Positions 54,108-62,929 of a stretch of DNA of 64,000 bases are shown here, piece after piece. A program made the translations under genes and the position numbers. Under the pieces are notes generated by a model, which saw only the letters and a list, made by a program, of their open reading frames with translations, had not been told where the DNA came from and made no database searches. The stretch's first letter is position 1; each line of letters begins with the position of its first letter. The stretch covers positions 248,001 to 312,000 of the forward strand of contig JBAWZA010000001.1 in NCBI GenBank assembly GCA_037143335.1. Reading direction: 5' to 3'. This DNA is from PALSA-1296 sp037143335. Lineage in GTDB: Bacteria; Bacteroidota; Ignavibacteria; Palsa-1295.

Positions 54108-54829
54108 TTAGTTCTCATTTTACCAAACAGATACTTCTTGTCATCCTGCTCGTGGTTTCGTGCAAAGTATTTGCTCAATCAAGAACTGATTCACTTACTC
54201 CTCCTCTTGATGCCTATCGCCATTTTATCATGCCAACGGCACGACCCATAGAAGGCGCATACGTTGGCTTTTGGGAACTGGCATTTTTACAAGCAGGCGT
54301 TGGGTTCGGAAATATTTTCTCGGTCACCGGTGGAATCACCGTACTTCCGACTGTAGCATTCAGATCGCAGTTTGCATTTTTGCAAGCGAAGGCTACACTC
54401 GCTGACGAATCAGGAATTGCATTCGCTGTCGGAGCGAACATGCTCCGACTAACCAGTGACAATATCTACCTCCATGCTTTCATTGTCGGCACGACTGAAA
54501 TGCAAAACGAAACGCGCTATACCGGGATGATTTTTTTTAAGGCTAGTGGTCCTGATTATCCGATTGTGAATGTCTCGCCGTATGGACAGTTTAGTTTTAC
54601 CTATGGTAGCAATCTTGGTGCTGGCATCGGATTCGATACACCTATAAAGGGAATACCAAATACTCGTATCGTTGCAGAGATATGGAATCACGATCTCACC
54701 TCCGTTAGTAAATTTGGATTACTTTTTGCGGCACGAATCGAGAGTTCTCGCTTTAGCTCCGATTTTGGATTCATGTATTTCTCGTTACCGCTCCTTGCAC
54801 CGGTCGCTAATTTTGTTTGGCGGATTTGA
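54104..54829 (+). CDS. Putative small outer-membrane beta-barrel protein
   Basis: From ATG 54104 the product has 241 residues and a signal peptide (KQILLVILLVVSCKVFAQ). The rest is alternating-hydrophobic strand sequence with aromatic girdles (FWELAFLQAGVGFGNIF, FGFMYFSLPLLAP) ending FVWRI, as in small outer-membrane barrels. I do not recognise the family. The 4-nt overlap with the VWA gene suggests that the two work together. Confidence 0.65.
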   Translation: MISSHFTKQILLVILLVVSCKVFAQSRTDSLTPPLDAYRHFIMPTARPIEGAYVGFWELAFLQAGVGFGNIFSVTGGITVLPTVAFRSQFAFLQAKATLADESGIAFAVGANMLRLTSDNIYLHAFIVGTTEMQNETRYTGMIFFKASGPDYPIVNVSPYGQFSFTYGSNLGAGIGFDTPIKGIPNTRIVAEIWNHDLTSVSKFGLLFAARIESSRFSSDFGFMYFSLPLLAPVANFVWRI

Positions 54830-55026
54830 CGCAAGGGAGTTCGCAGAAAATGTAACTCAAGGTTACTCAGCTTCTTTAGATATGCAAGCCGAATCCGCAT
54901 CGCATTATAGTCCGACCTATCTATATAAATGGCAGTGTATAATCCAGAGAAATCCTTTCCCGAAACCCTATCCCCCTGTAATCTGTTTACACGCGACTAA
55001 AATTTACTCTTTATATCAAAGCCCAA

Positions 55027-56433
55027 ATGAATCAAGGTATTATTGCACAGATTATCGGACCCGTACTTGATATTGATTTCTCAGCCGGAAAACTTCCCTC
55101 TATTCTCAATGCTGTCAGAGTCCCTCGTATCAACGCTGATGGCAAGCAGGAGGATTTGATTTGCGAAGTGCAGCAGCATCTTGGCGAAGACCGTGTCCGA
55201 GCTGTGGCAATGGACTCAACCGACGGACTCACTCGCGGCATTCCCGCTTTCGATACTGGTGCACCGATTTCTGTACCTGTTGGACCAAACTCACTTGGCA
55301 GATTGATTAACGTCACCGGCCAGACGATTGATGGTGGTCCACAAATTGAATCAAAGTATTCGTGGCCGATTCACCGCGATGCTCCGAAATTTGAAGACCT
55401 TTCAACGAAGGCAGAAATTCTCGAAACAGGAATTAAAGTTATTGATTTGCTCGAGCCATACTCTAAAGGTGGAAAGACTGGTCTCTTCGGTGGTGCAGGG
55501 GTAGGAAAGACTGTTGTTATCATGGAGCTGATCCATAACATCGCAATGCATCACGGTGGTTACTCTGTATTTGGTGGTGTAGGCGAGCGTACTCGTGAAG
55601 GAAATGATCTTTACCTCGAAATGAAAGAGGGCGGAGTTCTTGATAAAACAGTTCTCGTATTCGGTCAGATGAACGAACCACCTGGAGCACGTCAGCGTGT
55701 CGGACTGACTGCCTTGACATTCGCTGAGTACTTCCGCGATGAAGAGGGTAAGGACGTGTTGTTATTCATTGATAATATCTTCCGTTTCACTCAAGCAGGT
55801 TCTGAAGTGTCAGCACTCCTTGGGCGTATGCCATCAGCAGTAGGTTATCAGCCTACGCTTGCTACCGAGATGGGACAGTTACAAGAGCGTATTACTTCGA
55901 CAAAGAAAGGCTCAATCACCTCTGTACAGGCTATTTATGTGCCTGCTGATGACTTAACCGATCCTGCACCAGCCGCAGCATTTGCTCACTTAGATGCAAC
56001 GACGGTTTTGTCACGTGCAATTTCAGAGCTTGGTATTTACCCGGCAGTTGATCCACTCGATTCAACAAGCAGAATCCTCACACCCGATGTTGTTGGAAAC
56101 GATCACTACGATACCGCTCGCGGAGTACAAAATATTTTGCAGCAGTATAAAGATTTGCAAGATATCATCAACATCCTCGGTATGGATGAACTTTCCGACG
56201 AAGATAAATTAATTGTGAAGCGCGCAAGAAAAGTACAAAAATTCTTATCACAACCATTCTTCGTTGCTGAACAATTCACGGGACTCAAAGGAAAGTATGT
56301 AAAGCTCGAAGATTCGATCCGTAGCTTCAAGATGATTCTCTCCGGAGAGTGCGACGACCTCCCTGAGCAAGCATTCCACATGGTCGGAGCCATCGAAGAA
56401 GTCTTCGAGAAAGCAAAGACGATTGAGCAGTAA
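55027..56433 (+). CDS. atpD: F1 ATP synthase subunit beta
   Basis: The 468-residue protein is a clear F1-beta: start QIIGPVLDIDF, P-loop GGAGVGKTV (about residues 156-164), GERTREGNDLY, the catalytic MNEPPGARQRVGLTALTFAEYF, LLFIDNIFRFTQAGSEVSALLGRMPSAVGYQ-type region, and the DELSEEDK-type loop (here DELSDEDK). It is the catalytic subunit in the F1 hexamer. atpC (epsilon) follows not directly but after tag and a DinB gene, and a terminator comes right after atpD. Confidence 0.97.
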   Translation: MNQGIIAQIIGPVLDIDFSAGKLPSILNAVRVPRINADGKQEDLICEVQQHLGEDRVRAVAMDSTDGLTRGIPAFDTGAPISVPVGPNSLGRLINVTGQTIDGGPQIESKYSWPIHRDAPKFEDLSTKAEILETGIKVIDLLEPYSKGGKTGLFGGAGVGKTVVIMELIHNIAMHHGGYSVFGGVGERTREGNDLYLEMKEGGVLDKTVLVFGQMNEPPGARQRVGLTALTFAEYFRDEEGKDVLLFIDNIFRFTQAGSEVSALLGRMPSAVGYQPTLATEMGQLQERITSTKKGSITSVQAIYVPADDLTDPAPAAAFAHLDATTVLSRAISELGIYPAVDPLDSTSRILTPDVVGNDHYDTARGVQNILQQYKDLQDIINILGMDELSDEDKLIVKRARKVQKFLSQPFFVAEQFTGLKGKYVKLEDSIRSFKMILSGECDDLPEQAFHMVGAIEEVFEKAKTIEQ

Positions 56434-56469
56434 GCGTCTTTTTTTCTTTTTCATTCGTAAATTATTTTA

Positions 56470-56508
56470 TTGAGCATTGATGTTGTCAATGCTCAATTTC
56501 TTTTTTTA
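56470..56508 (+). terminator. Rho-independent terminator after atpD
   Basis: TTGAGCATTGA (56470-56480) and TCAATGCTCAA (56486-56496) form a perfect 11-bp stem with a 5-nt loop, followed by TTTCTTTTTTTA. It lies before the tag start at 56513 and should separate atpD from the downstream genes. Confidence 0.9.
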
Positions 56509-56512
56509 TGCT

Positions 56513-57094
56513 ATGTCCGAAATTATTCGTTGCGGCTGGTCTATAAATGAACCGATCTATACTGAGTATCACGATCATGAGTGGGGGATTCCTGTTCATG
56601 ATGATAGAAAATTATTTGAGTTTCTGATCCTGGAAGGTGCGCAGGCTGGGCTTTCGTGGTTGACTATTCTCAAAAAAAGAGAAGGCTATCGAAAAGCGTT
56701 TGCTGATTTTGATGTGAATAAAGTAGCACGCTATTCGGATGAGAAGATTGAAAAATTATTACTCGATCCCTCCATCATTCGTAACAAACTGAAGGTGCGA
56801 TCTGCTGTTACGAATGCGAAAGCATTTTTGAAAGTGCAAGAAGAATTCGGAAGCTTTGATAAATATATCTGGCAATTCACGGATGGAAAAATAATTCAGA
56901 ACGCCCGTAAAAATTTAAAGGAAGTTCCGGCACGGACGGCAGAATCGGATGCGATGAGCAAAGATTTGATCTCACGCGGATTTAAGTTCGTTGGTTCGAC
57001 AATTATGTATGCCCACATGCAAGCAACTGGAATGGTTAACGATCACGTTGTTGATTGCTTCAGACATAAAGAATTATCCAAAAAATCGAAATGA
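56513..57094 (+). CDS. tag: DNA-3-methyladenine glycosylase I
   Basis: The 193-residue enzyme excises 3-methyladenine from DNA. Hallmarks are the N-terminal CGW with Cys7, YHDHEWG (about residues 19-25), the GAQAGLSWLTILKKRE segment (about 44-58) and the C-terminal NDHVVDCFRH. Cys7, a His of YHDHEWG, and the His and Cys of the last motif form the zinc snap of E. coli Tag. The ATG at 56513 is used, since the upstream start lies inside the terminator stem. It overlaps the DinB gene by 4 nt. Confidence 0.93.
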   Translation: MSEIIRCGWSINEPIYTEYHDHEWGIPVHDDRKLFEFLILEGAQAGLSWLTILKKREGYRKAFADFDVNKVARYSDEKIEKLLLDPSIIRNKLKVRSAVTNAKAFLKVQEEFGSFDKYIWQFTDGKIIQNARKNLKEVPARTAESDAMSKDLISRGFKFVGSTIMYAHMQATGMVNDHVVDCFRHKELSKKSK

Positions 57095-57561
57095 CAAAAA
57101 CTTACCGAACAGGTGGATTAGGTGCAATGCAAGATGAGTACGAGCGCGCCACAGTTGATCTCTTGAGTATTCTCGAGATGATGCCTGATGAGGTCTATGA
57201 AAAAATTTATACGAACGAACGGGAGTCTATTAATTCGATTCAGAAGATGATGTTGCATATCATCGGCGCGGGATACGGGTATGCAAATAAAATTCGTAAA
57301 ACTATCGGCGTTGATGTCAGTACTGAACGTCCGAAAGAATTAATGAGTCGCCTTGATTCAATTTCCGGTTTAAAGAAATTATTATCATACAGCTCAGACA
57401 CGTTCGAGGGGAAATGGAGCATGAGTGATGACGAACTTGATGCTACGAAAATGATGTCTCCGTGGAAAGTAGAATACTCCATCGAGCAAATGATGGAACA
57501 TGCAATCGTGCATATCCTGAGACATCGCAGACAGATTGAGAGAGTCATGGAACGTAGTTAG
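57091..57561 (+). CDS. DinB/YfiT-family protein
   Basis: The 156-residue protein is a four-helix bundle type. Histidines that would bind the metal are visible in MMLHIIGAGYGY (about residue 52) and MMEHAIVHILRHRRQ (about 137-147). DinB-like proteins are metal-binding and often transferases for small thiols; the substrate is unknown. The ATGA overlap with tag suggests a tag-dinB couple, plausible for DNA-damage or alkylation stress (inference). Confidence 0.8.
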   Translation: MTKTYRTGGLGAMQDEYERATVDLLSILEMMPDEVYEKIYTNERESINSIQKMMLHIIGAGYGYANKIRKTIGVDVSTERPKELMSRLDSISGLKKLLSYSSDTFEGKWSMSDDELDATKMMSPWKVEYSIEQMMEHAIVHILRHRRQIERVMERS

Positions 57562-57600
57562 AAGAAATTTTCTCCGATTGAATCGTGTTTTCTCCCCGCT

Positions 57601-58008
57601 ATGTCAAAAATAATTAACCTAAAAATCGTTACGCCTACGAAGACAGTCTTTGAAGGCGAAGTTCAGAATTTTACAGCGCCCGGCGCTTTAGGCACATTCC
57701 AGGTTCTCTATGACCATGCGCCGATTGTGTCCAAGCTTGTTCCGGGCACTCTGAAGTATGTACTTGCTTCTGGTGCGGCTGAGTATTATTATGTCTCCGG
57801 CGGATTTTTAGAGCTGCATAAAAATAGCGGTACAGTCCTCGCTGAAAGTGCGGAGCTACCAAGCCAGATCAGCATCGCTGAGGTCGAATCACATATTGCC
57901 GACTTGCGCGGGCGATATGCCGATCACTCTCTTGGTATGACGAACGACCAGTATCATGCCGAACTCGAAGAGGCTAATGCTCGGCTTACCGTAGCAAAAT
58001 TGCGTTAG
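57601..58008 (+). CDS. atpC: F1 ATP synthase subunit epsilon
   Basis: The 135-residue protein has the epsilon N-terminal beta sandwich (LKIVTPTKTVFEGEVQNFTAPGALGTFQVLYDHAPIVSKL, residues 6-45) and a C-terminal helical hairpin (from about residue 90). It sits in the central stalk and regulates hydrolysis. Normally it follows atpD at once; here 1.17 kb with tag and a DinB gene intervene. Confidence 0.93.
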   Translation: MSKIINLKIVTPTKTVFEGEVQNFTAPGALGTFQVLYDHAPIVSKLVPGTLKYVLASGAAEYYYVSGGFLELHKNSGTVLAESAELPSQISIAEVESHIADLRGRYADHSLGMTNDQYHAELEEANARLTVAKLR

Positions 58009-58038
58009 GTTCTTGTCCGCGATTTGCGCTCCCCACAT

Positions 58039-58911
58039 GTGAAAGATTATTATTCCATACTCGGCATTCCCCGCTACGCTTCCGAGCAGACAATAAAAGA
58101 TGCATACCGCCGACTCGCGAAACGATGGCACCCCGACGCGAATAACGGGGATGAACATGCTCAGCGCATGATGCAAGACTTAAACCGTGCTAAAGAAGTC
58201 CTCTTTGAAGCCGATACACGTCAAGAGTATCGCAGAGTTCTCGAATTGCAAGATGCACTTTCAGCGGATAATATCAAGCGCCTCAAAAAAACTTTCCGAG
58301 ATCGCAGGTTCGAAACGCCTTCTGAAATGCCAGAGATGCGCCCTTTCCCCAGAGCAAAATTCATTTTATTGATGGCGTTGCTCGCAATAACCATTACGAT
58401 TGCTATCGTAAAATTATCTGAGATGAGTAATGCGCCTCAGAATAAATTTGATCCCGTGGAGAGTCTCATCCGAAGGAATCAGAAGACCGAATTATTTCCA
58501 GTCGCAGAAGTTGATACCATCCGCGTGCCTGATGTGCCAATCGAAAGGCTATCGCAGATGGCAACAGTACTTGCGATGATGAATGAGTACAAAGGCGCGG
58601 AAAAATATTGGGCGAAATGCCTGGCAATGGATTCAACTAACATCGAGATTACGACGAGCTTGATGCTTGCGTATCTTCGGCAGGGCGAGATAGCAAAGGC
58701 AGTCGAGACCGTCCGCGATCATGTGAGGGTTGATACAAATCTTGTTGTGATGTACTCGCTGCTTGGTGAATATTTCACCAAAGATCACAAGCCGATGGAC
58801 GCATCAAACGCATTCGAAAAGGTTGTGGAAGTAGGTGCAAAAGTACAGAGTCCTTCGGAACGAATTAGAGAATACATTCTTCGTGCCAAGAAAATAATTG
58901 CAAAAGGATAA
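58039..58911 (+). CDS. J-domain protein with transmembrane helix and TPR-like tail
   Basis: The 290-residue protein (from GTG 58039; a TTG at 58024 would add five residues) starts with a J domain, KDYYSILGIPRYASEQTIKDAY, including RWHPDAN (HPD motif about residues 33-35). A transmembrane helix follows (about 112-130), then TPR-like helices (about 165-275). It should recruit and stimulate DnaK at the inner membrane; the tail may bind clients. It is separated from atpC by 30 bp. Confidence 0.82.
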   Translation: MKDYYSILGIPRYASEQTIKDAYRRLAKRWHPDANNGDEHAQRMMQDLNRAKEVLFEADTRQEYRRVLELQDALSADNIKRLKKTFRDRRFETPSEMPEMRPFPRAKFILLMALLAITITIAIVKLSEMSNAPQNKFDPVESLIRRNQKTELFPVAEVDTIRVPDVPIERLSQMATVLAMMNEYKGAEKYWAKCLAMDSTNIEITTSLMLAYLRQGEIAKAVETVRDHVRVDTNLVVMYSLLGEYFTKDHKPMDASNAFEKVVEVGAKVQSPSERIREYILRAKKIIAKG

Positions 58912-58973
58912 ACGAAAGCGAGAACGGTTTGTTTTCATTCGCGAATTTTACCGCAGTTTTTTTAATCTGACCC

Positions 58974-60089
58974 ATGCGCCCAACACGCGCTCTGATTTCA
59001 CAGGATAATTTTCTTCACAACCTCCGATTTATTCGGAGCAAGATAGGAGCGAAGCCACTGATTATGGCTGTCGTGAAGGCTAATGCCTATGGACACGATC
59101 TCCGCATCATCGCAAACTTTGCAATCGAATCCGGAGAAGTTGGCTATTTCGGAGTTGCAACGGAAGAAGAAGGAGTCGAACTTCGCAAACTGACCACACT
59201 ACCAATTCTTGTTCTTACCTCTGCTTTAAAGAATGAGGTTGAGACCTTCATCGAGAACGATCTCGAATTCACGATTTGCACTCACGAAGAATTAACGAGT
59301 ATCTCCGAAGCCGCCAAACGCTTATCGAAAAAAGCGAAAGTTCACTTAAAAGTTGATACCGGAATGCGCCGCATTGGCATTGAGCCGAGTGAAGCACTGG
59401 GTTTTGCAAAAACAATTTCGAATCATAGTAAGTCAATAGAATTTTGTGGAATCACCACGCATTTTGCAACGAGCGATGAAATTGATTTCGGATTTTTCAA
59501 TAAGCAATCGCAGCGATTCGAAGATGTCGTCCGATCGGTTCGCGAATCGGGGATTGCAGTGACATTAGCTCACGCCGCCAACTCCGGGGCCATCTTGCAA
59601 CATGCAGATATGAGTTCATTTGATATGGTGCGCCCAGGGATAGCACTCTACGGATACGCACCATCCAAAGAAATTGACGAAGAATTCGGTGTACACCTCA
59701 AGCCTGTATTAGAGCTCGTCAGCTCGGTAGTTTTTACGAAAAGAATTTTGGCAGGAGAAGGGGTTAGTTACAATCTAAGGTGGACAGCATCCCAAGATAC
59801 GAACATCGCTACTGTTCCCGCTGGTTACGGCGACGGTTATCCTCGTTTACTTACGAATCAGACAGTAGCACTGATAAATGGGAAGCAATATCCGATAAGG
59901 GGGACAATCTGCATGGATCAGATGATGATTGAAACGGGTGATGATGAAGTTCGTATTGGCGACGAAGTGATATTACTGTCTTCACGTTTGCCACAAATTT
60001 CAGCGATGGGGATAGGAAATAAAATCGGGACTATTCCATACGAAGTCTTAACAAATATTAGTGCACGTGTACCAAGAATAATCCAATGA
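58974..60089 (+). CDS. alr: Alanine racemase
   Basis: The 371-residue PLP enzyme makes D-alanine for peptidoglycan. The PLP lysine is in MAVVKANAYGH (Lys35), and the second catalytic base, a tyrosine, is in GEGVSYNLRWTA (about residue 264). The order and length fit Alr. Its stop overlaps the next gene's ATG by 4 nt (ATGA). Confidence 0.93.
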   Translation: MRPTRALISQDNFLHNLRFIRSKIGAKPLIMAVVKANAYGHDLRIIANFAIESGEVGYFGVATEEEGVELRKLTTLPILVLTSALKNEVETFIENDLEFTICTHEELTSISEAAKRLSKKAKVHLKVDTGMRRIGIEPSEALGFAKTISNHSKSIEFCGITTHFATSDEIDFGFFNKQSQRFEDVVRSVRESGIAVTLAHAANSGAILQHADMSSFDMVRPGIALYGYAPSKEIDEEFGVHLKPVLELVSSVVFTKRILAGEGVSYNLRWTASQDTNIATVPAGYGDGYPRLLTNQTVALINGKQYPIRGTICMDQMMIETGDDEVRIGDEVILLSSRLPQISAMGIGNKIGTIPYEVLTNISARVPRIIQ

Positions 60090-61213
60090 TGATGAAAATA
60101 TGTCCTGTGATAATGGCAGGTGGCGTAGGAACTCGGTTTTGGCCAGCCAGCAGAGAAGCGCGACCAAAACAGTTGCTTGATATTGTTTCGAAGGATAAGA
60201 CCTTACTCGAACTCACGCTCCAGCGCGTAGCCAGATTTTCCGCCCCCGAAGATGTTATCATCATCACGAACATCTTGCACGACGAGGCACTCAAAAACTT
60301 CGCACCGGGAATTCCAGAACAAAATATCATTGCTGAGCCAATCGGCAGAAACACTGCACCGTGCATTGCACTTGCTGCAAAGATCATCAACGAGCGACAC
60401 GGAGAGAATGCGGTAATGGTTGTACTCCCAGCCGATCACCTGATCAAGAATGAAGAGGAGTTTACCAGAATCATCGAACGTGCTTCGCGCCTTGCAGTTG
60501 CAACGGAAGCTCTTGTGACAATTGGTATTCATCCAACCAGACCAGAGACGGGTTACGGATACTTACAACTGGATGAAGAACGTCTGCCTTTGCAACGTGA
60601 GCTACCACTTTTTTCAGAATTTGAGTTGAGAGATATTTTTCGCGTTAAGCGTTTTGCCGAGAAACCGGATAACGAGACAGCGAAGCGGTTTGTAGAGTCT
60701 GGTGATTTCCTCTGGAATAGTGGAATGTTCATTTGGACTGTGAGTGCAATATGGAAAGCACTTAACGAGCATACGCGAGAGATTACGTCGCAATTACAAG
60801 ATCTCCCAAACCCTGAAGCGGTTGACTTTAAAGAAAAACTTGCTATTGCTTATAGCAAGATTCGTAGTGTCTCGATAGATTATGGTGTGATGGAACCTGC
60901 ACCAAACGTCTATGCACTCCGCGCGGGGGCACTTGGATGGAGCGACGTAGGCTCATGGGACGAAGTCTGGCGCTTGGCAGAAAAGGATTTGTCGAATAAT
61001 GTCATTGAAGTAGGAAAGAATATCGTATCGCGTAACTCCAAGGGATGCCTCGTTTTTTCGGAATCGAAAGAACTGATTGTCCTAAATAATGTGAGCGATC
61101 TCGTCGTGATTCATTCGGACGATGCAATTTTAATTACTACTCGCGAGAGTGCACAGTCAGTCAAAGACGTTGTGGACTACCTCAAGCGAAGCCACCGCGA
61201 AGAATATCTATGA
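60086..61213 (+). CDS. Mannose-1-phosphate guanylyltransferase (ManC type)
   Basis: The 375-residue enzyme joins GTP and mannose-1-phosphate to GDP-mannose, a precursor of surface sugars. It has the nucleotidyltransferase signature MAGGVGTRFWPASREARPKQ (about residues 10-29), VVLPADHLI (about 112-120), the FAEKP motif (about 190-194) and FLWNSGMFIW (about 209-218). The C-terminal SDVGSWDEV is typical of ManC/AlgA. It lacks the second isomerase domain. It overlaps alr upstream and rlpA downstream by 4 nt each. Confidence 0.88.
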   Translation: MMMKICPVIMAGGVGTRFWPASREARPKQLLDIVSKDKTLLELTLQRVARFSAPEDVIIITNILHDEALKNFAPGIPEQNIIAEPIGRNTAPCIALAAKIINERHGENAVMVVLPADHLIKNEEEFTRIIERASRLAVATEALVTIGIHPTRPETGYGYLQLDEERLPLQRELPLFSEFELRDIFRVKRFAEKPDNETAKRFVESGDFLWNSGMFIWTVSAIWKALNEHTREITSQLQDLPNPEAVDFKEKLAIAYSKIRSVSIDYGVMEPAPNVYALRAGALGWSDVGSWDEVWRLAEKDLSNNVIEVGKNIVSRNSKGCLVFSESKELIVLNNVSDLVVIHSDDAILITTRESAQSVKDVVDYLKRSHREEYL

Positions 61214-61641
61214 GAAGTAGAATCACTTCGGGAATAGATTTGCGTTTAATACCAACAAGCCGCACTTGGCCCTGGCTTATGCTCGCTGTTCTCTTCACAC
61301 AGGGTTTAAGTAGCTGTTCCTCGCCAGTCTTGAAAGCCGTGGCGACTCAAGAGGGCTTAGCCTCGTTTTATGGCAAGGAGTTTGACGGAAGGAAAACATC
61401 GAACGGGGAGATATTTCATAAAGATGCACTTACAGCAGCCCATCGGACATATCCATTCGGAACCGTGCTTCGGGTCACAAACCTAAAAAGCGGGTCTCAG
61501 GTGGAGGTTCGGGTTAACGACAGAGGTCCAGTGAAGCCGGAGCGGATAATTGATCTTTCCTACGGAGCCGCAAAGGTGATTGGGTTAGATCGTCTGGGAC
61601 TAACGAGAGTGCGTTTAGAGGTGCTGGATTGGGGGAAATAG
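61210..61641 (+). CDS. RlpA-like double-psi beta-barrel lipoprotein
   Basis: The 143-residue product has a signal with lipobox LSSC and then a double-psi barrel: GLASFYGKEFDGRKTSNGEIF, LTAAHRTYPFGTVLRVTN and VNDRGPVKPERIIDLSYGAA. The Asp in VNDRGP is the family's catalytic residue. RlpA proteins are lytic transglycosylases acting on glycan strands without peptides. The C-terminal SPOR domain is absent. It is coupled by a 4-nt overlap to the guanylyltransferase gene. Confidence 0.88.
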   Translation: MRSRITSGIDLRLIPTSRTWPWLMLAVLFTQGLSSCSSPVLKAVATQEGLASFYGKEFDGRKTSNGEIFHKDALTAAHRTYPFGTVLRVTNLKSGSQVEVRVNDRGPVKPERIIDLSYGAAKVIGLDRLGLTRVRLEVLDWGK

Positions 61642-61824
61642 CTTTAATTCTGCAATTTTCACAAAAAAAACTGTGCATTTCGTGTAAAGTAGTGTAACAA
61701 AACTTGGCAGTCGGAGTTTATTAGTGGCATGATTTGGAAAAAAAGGAATGATTATTGAGTATATTTGTAAGAATTTACTCGTAATTTCTGCCGAAACAGT
61801 GCGAAAAGCGAGATTTTCGTATCG

Positions 61825-61898
61825 GCGCCCGTAGTTCAACTGGATAGAACGTTGGATTCCGGTTCCAAAGGTTGAGGGTTCAAGTCCTTCCGGGCGCA
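61825..61898 (+). tRNA. tRNA-Arg (anticodon CCG)
   Basis: The 74-nt cloverleaf has acceptor stem GCGCCCG/CGGGCGC, D-arm GTTCAACTGGATAGAAC, anticodon stem TTGGA/TCCAA with loop TTCCGGT (anticodon CCG), T-arm GAGGGTTCAAGTCCTTC and discriminator A. CCA is not encoded. The GTG at 61872 lies inside it and is not a gene start. Confidence 0.93.
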
Positions 61899-61937
61899 CA
61901 ACCCGTTTTCCATCATTGCAAAACTATAGTTGTATTC

Positions 61938-62666
61938 ATGATCCGATCACAAAAGAAGTTAAGCGAAAATATACCAGCCCCAGAGAAGCTTTCCCAGCCG
62001 GAAGAGCTTCTTTTGACGTATGCAAAAACTTCTGACTGGTTCCGGGAGAACACACGTGTCGTTGGTGGTGCAGGTTTGGCACTTATCGCAATTGTTGTTG
62101 GACTTTATTTCTGGAATTCAAAGCGTGTTGAAAATAACGAGCGCGCCGAAGCGATGCTCTCAAGAGTTGCAGGGCTTTATCAAAGCGGTGACTGGCGCAG
62201 AGCGATTGATGGCGACGCAAAACAACACATAGGGAATGAGTCTTTGGTTGGCTTGCGCTCAATCGTAAATGAATTCGGCTCGACCCATGCTGGAGAAGTT
62301 GCAAAGGTATATCTCGGAAACGCCTACTATTATTTAGGCAAACTCGACAGTGCGCTCGATGCGTTTAACGACGCATCGGTTGACGGATCACTCCTCAAAG
62401 CTGCGGTTGAGTCAGGAAAAGCAACTATTTTTGAAGATAAGGGTAACAAAGCCGAGGCAGCGAAGTTATTTATGAGAGCAGCGGCGGCTGAAAAGATCAA
62501 CCCCATGAACGCCGACTATACTCTTGCTGCAGCGCGAAATTACGCTTCAGCAGGCAATAAAGACGAGGCTATAAAAGTGTTTAAGAAGATTTTAGAGGAC
62601 TATCCAGGTACACAATTTGACGACGCGGCAAAACGCGAATTATTGAAATTGAACGTTCTGCTCTAA
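61938..62666 (+). CDS. YfgM-like TPR protein with one transmembrane helix
   Basis: The 242-residue protein has a soluble N-terminus, a transmembrane helix (about residues 43-63, GGAGLALIAIVVGLYFW) and periplasmic TPR repeats (about 75-240: GEVAKVYLGNAYYYLGKLDSA, KAEAAKLFMRAAA, GNKDEAIKVFKKILEDYP). It resembles YfgM/YbgF-type helpers that bind secreted or envelope proteins. The start at 61938 follows the tRNA-Arg by 39 bp and may share its transcript. Confidence 0.75.
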   Translation: MIRSQKKLSENIPAPEKLSQPEELLLTYAKTSDWFRENTRVVGGAGLALIAIVVGLYFWNSKRVENNERAEAMLSRVAGLYQSGDWRRAIDGDAKQHIGNESLVGLRSIVNEFGSTHAGEVAKVYLGNAYYYLGKLDSALDAFNDASVDGSLLKAAVESGKATIFEDKGNKAEAAKLFMRAAAAEKINPMNADYTLAAARNYASAGNKDEAIKVFKKILEDYPGTQFDDAAKRELLKLNVLL

Positions 62667-62675
62667 AAATATTCG

Positions 62676-62683
62676 TATATTTG
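62676..62683 (+). promoter_or_regulatory. -7 promoter element (TATATTTG) upstream of the last gene
   Basis: TATATTTG matches TAnnTTTG. It lies 246 nt before the chosen start, so a long leader (62690-62929) would result. That leader shows no obvious riboswitch. Confidence 0.4.
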
Positions 62684-62929
62684 CGAGACTTTATTCCGCA
62701 CGCGGGAGTTATGGGCTTTAAAAGTCCGTATTTCCCTTGACAATTTTTGCATTTTGATACCGCATTTAGCGGGATTGAAGAAGAGAGAAAAAGTTTACTT
62801 ACTTTAGGAAAAACGAAAGCGCGATTCACTATTATGAAGCAGTCAATACAAAACGGTACTAATCTCAAGCCCAATGGCGGCGAAAAGAATTTTTTATCAT
62901 TCCGTCACTTACTCATTAACGGAGGCACT

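Noticed and set aside
61872..61937. Start at GTG 61872 for the TPR protein
   Set aside because: It lies inside tRNA-Arg.
62738..62766. TTGACA with a spaced TA-rich box as a sigma-70 promoter
   Set aside because: The spacing and -10 are poor, and this lineage uses the TAnnTTTG type.
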